The notes: generated from the letters alone by a model not told the origin. DNA of 10,618 nt from Desulfobacteraceae bacterium UBA2230 (GCA_002348005.1 DDYQ01000045.1:21911-32528); one strand, 5' to 3'; shown: positions 1 to 6,711, numbered from the stretch's first letter. Numbers and translations: made by a program.

Positions 1-272
1 CCTGGGAGCAGTGGCGGACCAATATTTTCGACAGCCTGCTGCTTTCCGACTTGCGCACTCCCGAACAATTCGAGGCCGCCGCCCGGTTCGTGACACCCGA
101 GGACATGCACGATCATGTGCGCATCTCCGGGGACACGCAAAGACATATCGAGTGGCTGCGCCAGGACATCGAACTGGGGTTCGATCACATCTACCTGCAC
201 AACGTGAACCGGGACCAGAAGCGCTTCATCGAGGATTTCGGCCAACGGGTGCTGCCGGCCCTGAAGGCGTGA
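1..272 (+). CDS. LLM-class flavin-dependent oxidoreductase, C-terminal part (5' end outside window)
   Basis: The reading frame is open from the left edge (first full codon at base 3) to a TGA at 270-272, giving the last 89 residues of a protein whose start lies outside the window. The visible tail contains QWRTNIFDSLLLSDLRTP, then VTPEDMHDHVRIS, and ends in GFDHIYLHNVNRDQKRFIEDF. This arrangement is typical of the C-terminal end of the luciferase-like (F420-dependent glucose-6-phosphate dehydrogenase-like) TIM-barrel family. In that family the stretch 'GFDHIYLHNVNRDQ' forms a late barrel strand and a cofactor-side loop. I recall a subgroup thought to use a flavin other than F420 in organisms lacking F420, and this tail resembles it, but that assignment is from memory. 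The substrate is unknown. An internal TTG at 51 is not the real start, because the homology continues upstream of it. The gene converges on the GH13 gene with only 7 bp between the two stops. Confidence 0.8.
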   Translation, partial: WEQWRTNIFDSLLLSDLRTPEQFEAAARFVTPEDMHDHVRISGDTQRHIEWLRQDIELGFDHIYLHNVNRDQKRFIEDFGQRVLPALKA

Positions 273-279
273 ACCGACG

Positions 280-1938
280 CTATCCTTTTTTTCTGTTGAT
301 GGCGTAGTTGAGGCCGCCCACCCGAAACCAGCGGTAGCCGAAGGCTTCCAGCGGTATGCGGTGCGTGCCGCTGTCGTCGGCATGGGACTCTTCCTCCTTC
401 AGCAGGCTGGTAAGGGTGTCCCCCATCTCGATCTGGGGCTTGATCCGGGCCTCATGGGGCTTTTTATCGAAATTGTGCACCACGAGCACCGAGTTGCCCC
501 GCCAGTCGTATCGCATCGCCAGCACACCCGGCTGACCGGTACCGAGCACCTGGTAACTTCCCCATCCGATTTCGGGACACTCCTTGCGCAAGCGGATCAT
601 CCGGGCCGTCCAGTTGAGAAGTGAATCCGGATCCCGACGCTGCGCCTCCACATTCACATGCCGATAATCCCAGACCCCTTGGTTGATGAGCGGATGGATG
701 GTTTTCTCCGCCGTGGAAAATCCGCCGTTTTGTTCATCGGCCCACTGCATCGGGGTGCGTATCGCCTCGCGTTCCTTGAGCTTCAGATCGTCGCCCATCC
801 CCAGTTCGTCCCCGTAGCGAATCACCGGCGTTCCCGGCAGGGAGAACATCGCGCTGTAGGCCAGTTCGATGTGATGACGGTCGCCGAGCATCGGGGCCAG
901 CCGGCGCCGAATCCCCCGATGATAGAGCTGCATGTTCTCCTCCGGGCCGAAGCGGGCAAACACTTCTTCGCGCTGCTCCTCGGTCAACCGACCCAGATCC
1001 AGTTCGTCGTGATTGCGCAGGAATTGCGCCCACTGCGCGGTGGCGGGAATATTGCGGGTCGCCCGGATCGCCTGAATCAGGGGACGCACATCGGCCGTCG
1101 CCAGGGCGTAGAACAGGTGCTGATTCACGAAGAAGTTGAACATCATGTGAATCCCGTCGCCGCCATCTGCGCCGAAGTACTTCCGGTTCTCCTTGGGCAG
1201 CACATTGGCCTCACCCAGCAGTATCGCATCCCCGACCCGCCACTGAAGAAACTGGCGCATCTCCTTCAGGTACTCAAACCGCTGGACGCCCTGCTCCTCG
1301 CCGGGAGCGGTCGTCTCGATTACGAAAGGTACGGCATCCACCCGAAATCCCGCCACGCCCAACTGGAGCCAGTACCCCATGATGCGGCGGACTTCGAGGC
1401 GTACGTCAGGGTTGTCCATGTTGAGATCCGGCTGGAACTCGTAAAAGCGGTGATAGTAATACTCGCCGGCCTTCTCGTCACGCGTCCAGGTCGTATGCTG
1501 CACCCCTGGGAAGACCACGCCTTCTTTCCAGCCTGCAGGGCGTTTTTCGGACCATACATACCAGTCGCGATAGGGGGAGTTGCGGTCGCTGCGCGCGGCT
1601 TGGAACCAAGGGTGCGCATCGGAGGTGTGGTTGACGACCAGATCGATGAGCACCTTCATGCCGCGCTTGTTCGCCTGGTGGATGAATTCGACGAAATCGC
1701 CGCCCGATCCGTGGCGCATGTCCACACCGTAGAAGTCGGAAATGTCGTAGCCGTTGTCGCGGTTCGGGCTGGGGTGGAAAGGCGCCAGCCAGATGGCGCC
1801 GATTCCGAGCCAATGCAGATAATCGAGTCTGCGGATGAGCCCCTCGAAATCTCCCACGCCATCGCCGTTGGTATCCATGAAGCTTTCCAGATCGAGGCTG
1901 TAGATCACGGTGTTCTTGTACCAAAGATCTTCGATCAT
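280..1938 (-). CDS. GH13 alpha-amylase family enzyme, trehalose synthase (TreS)-like
   Basis: This is a complete 552-residue glycoside hydrolase family 13 protein. It opens with LWYKNTVIYSLDLESF and a calcium-type loop, DTNGDGVGD (residues 22-30). Conserved regions follow in order: DNGYD (61-65), region I DLVVNH (99-104), region II GFRVDAVPF with the nucleophile Asp201, region III LGEAN with acid/base Glu243, and region IV FLRNHDE with Asp311. The segment RRLAPMLGDR...SLPGTPVIRYGDELGMGDD (345-384) is characteristic of TreS, which interconverts maltose and trehalose; so are HPWFQAARSD and QPDLNMDNP. A C-terminal beta-sandwich occupies about 460-545. There is no signal peptide, so the enzyme is cytoplasmic, and there is no fused maltokinase domain. 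ATG 1936-1938 is chosen because a strong ribosome site precedes it and homology starts at once. TreS paralogues and oligo-1,6-glucosidase-type activities cannot be separated by reading, so the exact substrate is uncertain. Confidence 0.93.
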   Translation of the reverse strand: MIEDLWYKNTVIYSLDLESFMDTNGDGVGDFEGLIRRLDYLHWLGIGAIWLAPFHPSPNRDNGYDISDFYGVDMRHGSGGDFVEFIHQANKRGMKVLIDLVVNHTSDAHPWFQAARSDRNSPYRDWYVWSEKRPAGWKEGVVFPGVQHTTWTRDEKAGEYYYHRFYEFQPDLNMDNPDVRLEVRRIMGYWLQLGVAGFRVDAVPFVIETTAPGEEQGVQRFEYLKEMRQFLQWRVGDAILLGEANVLPKENRKYFGADGGDGIHMMFNFFVNQHLFYALATADVRPLIQAIRATRNIPATAQWAQFLRNHDELDLGRLTEEQREEVFARFGPEENMQLYHRGIRRRLAPMLGDRHHIELAYSAMFSLPGTPVIRYGDELGMGDDLKLKEREAIRTPMQWADEQNGGFSTAEKTIHPLINQGVWDYRHVNVEAQRRDPDSLLNWTARMIRLRKECPEIGWGSYQVLGTGQPGVLAMRYDWRGNSVLVVHNFDKKPHEARIKPQIEMGDTLTSLLKEEESHADDSGTHRIPLEAFGYRWFRVGGLNYAINRKKG

Positions 1939-1942
1939 GACA

Positions 1943-1949
1943 CCCTCCC
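1943..1949 (-). promoter_or_regulatory. Ribosome binding site of the GH13 gene
   Basis: Read on the minus strand this is GGGAGGG, ending 4 bases before the ATG at 1938-1936. It is a strong Shine-Dalgarno match and fixes the start of the GH13 gene. Confidence 0.75.
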
Positions 1950-1957
1950 GAGTAAGC

Positions 1958-1976
1958 GACCTCCGCTATAGAGGTC
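1958..1976. repeat. Inverted repeat just upstream of the GH13 gene
   Basis: GACCTC, then 7 bases (CGCTATA), then GAGGTC form a perfect 6-bp inverted repeat. It lies 20 bases upstream of the GH13 start codon, directly before the ribosome binding site. On the minus strand the spacer reads TATAGCG, which could overlap a -10 element. It could therefore be an operator for a dimeric sugar-responsive repressor or a small 5'-leader hairpin. Neither role is demonstrated, and a 6-bp repeat can arise by chance. Confidence 0.35.
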
Positions 1977-2345
1977 ATTCAGGGCGGGACCGGAACGGAT
2001 ACTGTTCTGCAGATCGGTGCGGATGAAAGATTGCGGTGATTTTGATCGAGGATGTCGCCTGTCGCGCGTCGGTGCCTTCGCTGCCGCATGGCTGAGTCGC
2101 CCGGGTTGAGCCTTGCCCTCCCGTCAAGGCATGTGACCGGATCCAGAGGAAGACGCCGCATGTTGAACCCCGCGGCGCGCGGTCCCGGCTTCTTGACGTT
2201 CTACAATATATCGCCTGGTTTCACTCGGTCAATGCGGCGGTCGTTTCATGGGCGGTCGTGTTTTGGCGGCAAGCGGCTGAGCGCATCGAGGCGGAAGGAA
2301 ATTAATGCTTCCAGACGCCCGGGCAGCGCCGCCGGAGGGCACTAG
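1977..2345. other. Intergenic stretch with no supported gene
   Basis: These 369 bases lie between the GH13 start and the terminator of the lipoprotein gene. Open frames here (for example plus strand 2052-2345 and minus strand 1979-2161) give arginine- and proline-rich translations without a recognisable domain or a well-placed ribosome site, so I read the stretch as non-coding. It must contain the promoter of the GH13 gene on the minus strand, but I could not identify a convincing -35/-10 pair. Confidence 0.6.
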
Positions 2346-2380
2346 AAAAAAGCCGGGGCAGCCCGAATGGCTGCCCCGGC
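2346..2380 (-). terminator. Intrinsic terminator of the DUF4382 lipoprotein gene
   Basis: A perfect 12-bp GC-rich stem (GCCGGGGCAGCC at 2352-2363 pairing with GGCTGCCCCGGC at 2369-2380) has a 5-base loop (2364-2368). On the minus strand it is followed directly by six T residues (complement of 2346-2351). It sits 25 bases past the lipoprotein stop codon. This is a textbook rho-independent terminator oriented to end minus-strand transcription. Confidence 0.92.
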
Positions 2381-2405
2381 GGTCCCTCAACCTGAAAAAC
2401 AGACG

Positions 2406-3587
2406 CTATTCGACGGGCGCCGGTGTCGGAATACTGATATCCTGAGGGACATTCGAATCGTCGTCCACCTGGATGTCAGAATAGACTTCCGATTCATATC
2501 CGATGCTCGAAGCGACGATGGTGTAGCCGGGACCGGCCGGCAGGTTCACCGAAAAACCGAAGGAATTGAGAACATTGATCGAATTGATCTCGATGACATT
2601 GGTGCCGTCTGCATCGGAGACGTCCCTGCGAAAGCTGAGCGTGGCGTACTGATCGTCCGTGCCGCCAATGATGGACACATCGCCCGAAATTGCGCCGACA
2701 CCCTCGGCAATGTCGTTGAGCTCGATGTCTATGGGCACGGTCTCCTGCCCGGCGTGGATTCTGGAAAATCCCACCCGACCGTCGAGCGCATAGGCCACCA
2801 GGTTGTACGCTCCCGGTGCCACAAACAGTTGGTAAAAGCCATCGCTGTCCGTGATGCTGGCCGCGGCCACCGTCACCTGGTCCGCCGGATCGCCGGCGCC
2901 CTCGTCGAAGTTCTGAACGCTGACCAGAGCGCCCGGGAAAGGCTCGCCCACACTGTCGGTCACCTGTCCGGTGATGGTCGCGCATTCGGGCAATTCACGA
3001 ACCCGGATCGTCGGCTTCAGAAGCCAGTTGCCGGAAGCACCCGCCTGAACGACCGAGTGAGCGGCATCGAAATCCAGCAGCAGTTCGGTCGTCTGACCGC
3101 CGTTGATGTCAAACCCGTTGACGATCTTGATCCCGGTCTGTTGTCCGCTGGGAATCTTCAATTCATGCGTATTGGGTGGATCTTCCGTGTCGATGACGTA
3201 GTTGGCATGCGGGTGCGCCGCAGTCCCATCCAGATTTTTCTGGGCTTCGGTGCCGATAATCAGCCGCATCTGCGTGTAACGCCCCGCGTCCAGCTTTACC
3301 ACACCCAGATTTCGCCGGACGCCGTTGACCAGTTCCAGAAGGTTCAAGGTGATCGGGCCCTCCGGCATTTCGACCGACTTCCAGTTGTTGGGGCTGTTTT
3401 CGCTGCCGCCAAGGTGCACCTGGACCTCGTCGATGGTGACATACACGGCCCGGTAAGAACCCGAGGCGTCCGTCAGACTCACCGAAAGTGTTCCGGATTC
3501 GCCGCTGGACGACCCGCCTCCGCCTCCGCAAGCGGCCATCCAGACCAATGTGGATAAGACCAAGGCAACCAGAATACTCTTTTTCAT
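2406..3587 (-). CDS. DUF4382 domain lipoprotein with carboxypeptidase-regulatory-like domain
   Basis: The 393-residue protein begins MKKSILVALVLSTLVWMAAC, a lipoprotein signal peptide with Cys20 as the lipidation site. A GGGGG-SSS linker follows, so it should be anchored to a membrane facing the periplasm or cell surface. Residues 31-195 match the DUF4382 pattern: GTLSVSLTDASGSYRAVYVTIDEVQVH near the start, LNLLELVNG, and a LDAGRYTQMRL segment, ending near LLKPTIRV. Residues about 203-290 form a carboxypeptidase-regulatory-like beta-sandwich (ITGQVTDSVGEPFPGALV ... TDSDGFYQLFVAPGAYNLVA), and a further sandwich of similar build fills about 298-388. The frame is open upstream to 3800, but ATG 3585-3587 is chosen because it gives the signal peptide and has a GGGGGAGGAG ribosome site. 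No function is established for DUF4382; a structural or carbohydrate-binding surface role is inference. It has its own terminator and appears monocistronic. Confidence 0.9.
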   Translation of the reverse strand: MKKSILVALVLSTLVWMAACGGGGGSSSGESGTLSVSLTDASGSYRAVYVTIDEVQVHLGGSENSPNNWKSVEMPEGPITLNLLELVNGVRRNLGVVKLDAGRYTQMRLIIGTEAQKNLDGTAAHPHANYVIDTEDPPNTHELKIPSGQQTGIKIVNGFDINGGQTTELLLDFDAAHSVVQAGASGNWLLKPTIRVRELPECATITGQVTDSVGEPFPGALVSVQNFDEGAGDPADQVTVAAASITDSDGFYQLFVAPGAYNLVAYALDGRVGFSRIHAGQETVPIDIELNDIAEGVGAISGDVSIIGGTDDQYATLSFRRDVSDADGTNVIEINSINVLNSFGFSVNLPAGPGYTIVASSIGYESEVYSDIQVDDDSNVPQDISIPTPAPVE

Positions 3588-3599
3588 CTCCTCCCCCTT
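3588..3599 (-). promoter_or_regulatory. Ribosome binding site that decides the lipoprotein start
   Basis: On the minus strand the bases before the ATG read AAGGGGGAGGAG, a long purine-rich Shine-Dalgarno tract. It supports ATG 3587-3585 over upstream in-frame starts, which lack such a site and would put about 70 non-signal residues ahead of the lipoprotein signal peptide. Confidence 0.75.
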
Positions 3600-3785
3600 C
3601 ACTTTGAGCGGCGGAACGCCCCGCGCCGCTGGTTGATATCTCGCAACCACCACCCGAACTGTTCTGCAAATGACATACCATGTGCTCTTTTTTCGAAACC
3701 GCCGTCGGATCAGCAGGTTAGTCGACAAACCCGGCACGCCCTTCTTGCGCTGGATGTCGATATTGACCACCATGTGGGAAGATTT

Positions 3786-3800
3786 TTGCATATGTTGCAA
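3786..3800. repeat. Short inverted repeat, possible operator
   Basis: TTGCA-TATGT-TGCAA is a 15-base sequence with perfect 5-bp arms, embedded in AT-rich DNA about 200 bases upstream of the lipoprotein start. The half-site length and 5-base spacing fit a dimeric regulator, but no regulator gene lies nearby in the window and a repeat this short may be chance. Confidence 0.3.
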
Positions 3801-3910
3801 TCGAATTCACATCGATACCGGCGCCGGCGAGCCGTATTTCAATCGTATCCTGCAAACAATTGATTCTTCTTCAATTTGGCTTAGAAAGATAGTTTAAACG
3901 GAGACTCCAT

Positions 3911-3930
3911 CAGGATAGTTCAGGATAGTT
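3911..3930. repeat. Tandem 10-bp direct repeat
   Basis: CAGGATAGTT occurs twice in direct succession. The core GATAGTT also appears at 3888-3894, giving three copies spaced 26 and 10 bases apart. Ten-base spacing places the two tandem copies on the same helical face. It could be an activator site cluster upstream of the acylase gene, or a simple duplication. Confidence 0.45.
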
Positions 3931-4206
3931 CCTTGACAGCCAATCGGCATTGCGCCATGGTGAACTCGTGCGGTTCTCTTCATCTCCAAGCTGACCGGCC
4001 TCTTACCAGTAACGCCCTGAGCGATAATAATCTTCAAAATTGACTGTTTCAGCGACCTGCGGTCTGGATACGGGCAACGTTCAAGTTGTTTGAAACTTTT
4101 TTCAACCCCCACCACGCATCGATCCGATCGTTCGTCTAAAACGCTGCATCATGATTCTTTGCGGAGATGCATCGCCATGAAAGCGCCACCGAAATTACCG
4201 CTTCAT

Positions 4207-4231
4207 GCCCCGGGGAAAACTTCCCCGGGGC
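4207..4231 (+). promoter_or_regulatory. GC-rich hairpin in the presumed leader of the penicillin acylase gene
   Basis: GCCCCGGGGAA (4207-4217) pairs perfectly with TTCCCCGGGGC (4221-4231) around a 3-base loop (AAC). It ends 62 bases before the acylase ATG. There is no T-tract on the plus strand, so it is not a canonical terminator for that strand. On the minus strand the bases following it are GCATGAAGCGG, also without a T-tract. It may stabilise mRNA, attenuate transcription or end an unseen upstream transcript. The symmetric CCCCGGGG in each arm also allows alternative pairings. Confidence 0.5.
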
Positions 4232-4282
4232 TGCCCCAGGTTGCCGGAACGAACGATGTTTCACCCCCAACACTAATCTCTT

Positions 4283-4288
4283 AAGGAG
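4283..4288 (+). promoter_or_regulatory. Ribosome binding site of the penicillin acylase gene
   Basis: AAGGAG lies 5 bases before ATG 4294-4296 and 8 bases before the adjacent in-frame ATG 4297-4299. The second ATG has the more usual spacing, so translation may start at either; the choice changes the protein by one residue. Confidence 0.7.
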
Positions 4289-4293
4289 TCGAC

Positions 4294-6711
4294 ATGATGC
4301 ATCTTTTCAGAAAGCGATTCACCATCGGTCTGATTGCAGTTTGTTTTCTTTCATTTTCAGGTTTAGCCCAAACAAGTTTTGCCAAATCACAACCCAAAGC
4401 GCCTGTTTTTGAAATCCTGAGGGATTCTTACGGCGTTCCGCATATCTATGCGGCTAAAACGTACGATCTGTTTTTCGGCTATGGGTATGCGATTGCAACC
4501 GACAGGCTGTTCCAGATGGAGATGGCCAAACGAAGTTTTACCGGCACTGTAGCCGAAGTGTTGGGTGCAGCCTATAAAACCTATGACATCAGCGTCAGGT
4601 CGAACTACTGGCCCGATTCAATCCGACAGCAGTACGCAGCCCTTCCACCAAAGGATAAAGAGATCTTTGAAGGGTATGCCGCCGGCTTCAACACACGAGT
4701 CGCCGAAGTTTTGGCGGACCCGGAAAATCTTCTTCCGATTCAATTCGCGGAGAATGATTTTCTGCCGCAGGACTGGTCTGCCTATGACGTGATCATGATC
4801 TTTATCGGCACCATGTGCAACCGGTTCTCGGATTTTAATTCGGAATTGTCCAATGCTGCGTATTGGGAGTTCTTGAGCAACAAATATGACCAAGCCGTGG
4901 CATGGCAAATTTTAAACCAGACCAAGTGGGTCAATGACCCGGCCTCGCCGACCACGGTGCCGTCCGGTCATGAATTTGCACAGGAAAAGCCGTCGACGGT
5001 AAAAGTCGGCCATTACAAACCGAAAGGCATGCTCCAGCTGGCGAGCGTCCAACAGAATGCGAACGCGGCACATGAAGCGTTCTTGTCCAAACTCGGCTTC
5101 GGTGCACCTGACGCAATGCCGATGGCAAGCAATGCCTGGTTGGTAGACAAAACCAAAACCGTCGATCGATCTGCGATTCTGTTCAACGGCCCCCAGTTCG
5201 GCTTTTTCAACCCCTCCTATGTCTATGAAATCGGACTGCACGGCGCTGGATTTGATGTGGTCGGCAGTACGCCGTTCGGATACCCGATGATCCTTTTTGG
5301 TCACAATGGCCATATTACCTGGGGCTCGACGGCCGGTCCTTTGGATGTGGTGGACATGTATGAGGAAGAACTCGATGGCGAAGACCCGTACCAGTATCTT
5401 CACAAGGGGCAGTTGCTGCCGATGCTGAAAAGGACCGACACCATCAGCATTAAAGGCGCGGAAAGTGAAACTGTAGATATCTACAGGACCGTTCACGGCA
5501 TGGTGACGGTTTTTGACCTTCAGAATAACCGCGCCTTCAGCAAGAAGCGTTCGTGGGAGGGCTATGAGGTTCAAACATTGGTGGGCTGGATCGAATCGAC
5601 CAAGGCCAAAAACTGGAACCAGTTCTTAAAAGCTGCCGAAAAAATGGCCATTTCCAACAACTGGTATTTTGCCGATCAGACCGGCAACATCGGCTATGTC
5701 AGCAATGGCCGGATACCCATTCGCCGCGAAGGCCATGATTTGCGTTTTCCGGTCAGCGGCACGGGCGATATGGAATGGATTGGAATCAAGCCTTTTGCAA
5801 CCAACCCGCAGGTCTACAAACCCGAGCAGGGCTGGCTGGCAAACTGGAACAACAAACCATCTGCAGAGACGGACAACCCCGATGGATCGCTGTATGGATC
5901 GGCCGACCGGGTGCAGGCCATCATGGATGTGTTGGAAATTCAGGATAAATTCACCAGCGAAGAAATCTGGGCAATAAACCGGCGTGTGTCCTTTATTGAC
6001 CTGAACATCGGTTATTTCAAACCTTTTCTGATTGATGCCGCTGCCGGGCTCGACCCGCAGGCACCTGAAAAAGTCGCTGTGGATTTGCTTGCCGCCTGGG
6101 ATCATTTCCGCCATGACCAGGACAACGACGGGTATTACGACAGCGTGGCGCAGACCATTTTTGACAAGTGGCTTTTAAAGATGCTGGAGATGACCTTCGC
6201 GGATGAACTGGAGGGCCACTTTACGTCACGGGTCGGGACGGCGGCCTTCAACTATGTGTCTAACGGTCCAAAAGTATTGTACCATTGCCTGCTTGGCGAA
6301 GATTCCAGCATTCCGAACGATTACGATTTCTTTAACGGAGAGGATCCCAACCAGGTTGTGATCGAAGCGCTTTCAGCGGCCCTGAGTGAACTGTCGGAAA
6401 CTTACGGAGCGCAGATGGATAACTGGCTGTCCCCAGTTATCCCCCATGTATTCGGAATCAATAATTTCGCCGGCATCCCCCAGGCCGGTTCATCGGAAGC
6501 AATTCCGCTGGGCAACTTCATGAATCGTGGAACCCAAAACCACATGGTGGTGTTTGATCGAGGACGCGTCGAGGCGTACAATGTGTGTCCGCCCGGTCAA
6601 AGCGGTTTCATCTCCCCCAGCGGTATCAAGGATCCTCACTACGAGGATCAACTTCAGATTTACAGAGACTTCGAATCCAAACCCATGATTCTCGATTTAC
6701 GCAAGTATTAG
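4294..6711 (+). CDS. pac: Penicillin G acylase (penicillin amidase, peptidase family S45), exported Ntn hydrolase
   Basis: This 805-residue precursor matches E. coli penicillin G acylase almost throughout. Residues 1-30 are a signal peptide with probable cleavage after Ala30 (SFA), so the enzyme is periplasmic or secreted. The alpha chain and spacer occupy about 31-278, and autocleavage before Ser279 (MPMA|SNAW) frees the 527-residue beta chain with Ser279 as N-terminal nucleophile. With Ser279 as B1, Gln301 (B23), Ala347 (B69) and Asn519 (B241) fall exactly on the E. coli catalytic positions. Pocket residues also match: Met174 (A142), Phe178 (A146), Phe302 (B24) and Phe335 (B57). Calcium ligands Glu184, Asp351, Val353, Asp354 and Asp530 are present. 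The motifs NGPQFG, GHNG-ITWGSTAG, NWNN and GQSGFI are intact. The pocket predicts hydrolysis of phenylacetyl-type amides; the natural substrate is unknown. The C-terminus is about 18 residues shorter than in E. coli. GC content is lower than in neighbouring genes, suggesting possible transfer. It appears to be a single-gene unit. Confidence 0.95.
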   Translation: MMHLFRKRFTIGLIAVCFLSFSGLAQTSFAKSQPKAPVFEILRDSYGVPHIYAAKTYDLFFGYGYAIATDRLFQMEMAKRSFTGTVAEVLGAAYKTYDISVRSNYWPDSIRQQYAALPPKDKEIFEGYAAGFNTRVAEVLADPENLLPIQFAENDFLPQDWSAYDVIMIFIGTMCNRFSDFNSELSNAAYWEFLSNKYDQAVAWQILNQTKWVNDPASPTTVPSGHEFAQEKPSTVKVGHYKPKGMLQLASVQQNANAAHEAFLSKLGFGAPDAMPMASNAWLVDKTKTVDRSAILFNGPQFGFFNPSYVYEIGLHGAGFDVVGSTPFGYPMILFGHNGHITWGSTAGPLDVVDMYEEELDGEDPYQYLHKGQLLPMLKRTDTISIKGAESETVDIYRTVHGMVTVFDLQNNRAFSKKRSWEGYEVQTLVGWIESTKAKNWNQFLKAAEKMAISNNWYFADQTGNIGYVSNGRIPIRREGHDLRFPVSGTGDMEWIGIKPFATNPQVYKPEQGWLANWNNKPSAETDNPDGSLYGSADRVQAIMDVLEIQDKFTSEEIWAINRRVSFIDLNIGYFKPFLIDAAAGLDPQAPEKVAVDLLAAWDHFRHDQDNDGYYDSVAQTIFDKWLLKMLEMTFADELEGHFTSRVGTAAFNYVSNGPKVLYHCLLGEDSSIPNDYDFFNGEDPNQVVIEALSAALSELSETYGAQMDNWLSPVIPHVFGINNFAGIPQAGSSEAIPLGNFMNRGTQNHMVVFDRGRVEAYNVCPPGQSGFISPSGIKDPHYEDQLQIYRDFESKPMILDLRKY

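Larger units (their letters stand above)
3600..4282. other. Long divergent intergenic region between lipoprotein and penicillin acylase genes
   Basis: About 680 bases separate two divergently read genes, so both promoters should lie here. It is more AT-rich in the middle (around 3780-3900 and 4020-4110) than the flanking genes. Visible structure consists of a palindrome at 3786-3800, a tandem repeat at 3911-3930, a TTCAA-N5-TTGAA repeat near 4080-4094 and a GC-rich hairpin at 4207-4231. Open frames (minus 3894-4115, plus 3633-3897) have no recognisable domain and no good start signals. A TTGACA hexamer at about 3933 has no good -10 partner 17 bases on. I could not place either promoter. Confidence 0.5.

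Noticed and set aside
658..1971. 437-residue open frame on the plus strand opposite the GH13 gene
   Set aside because: It is fully antisense to a gene with an intact GH13 catalytic set. Its translation is rich in His, Val, Arg and Ala without motifs, as expected for a shadow frame in GC-rich DNA.
2052..2345. 97-residue plus-strand frame between the GH13 and lipoprotein genes
   Set aside because: Arginine/serine/proline-rich translation with no domain and no properly spaced ribosome site; it ends at the border of the lipoprotein terminator.
2367..3557. 396-residue open frame on the plus strand opposite the lipoprotein gene
   Set aside because: It overlaps the lipoprotein gene almost completely and begins inside its terminator. 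No domain is recognisable; the lipoprotein has a signal peptide, ribosome site and terminator.
3933..3961. TTGACA hexamer as a -35 box for the acylase gene
   Set aside because: The hexamer 17 bases downstream reads CATGGT, which is a poor -10, and the site is about 330 bases from the start codon; not enough to call a promoter.
3894..4115. 73-residue minus-strand frame in the divergent spacer
   Set aside because: It has only a GTG start with no ribosome site and no recognisable family. I considered a transposase remnant but could not name any motif supporting it.
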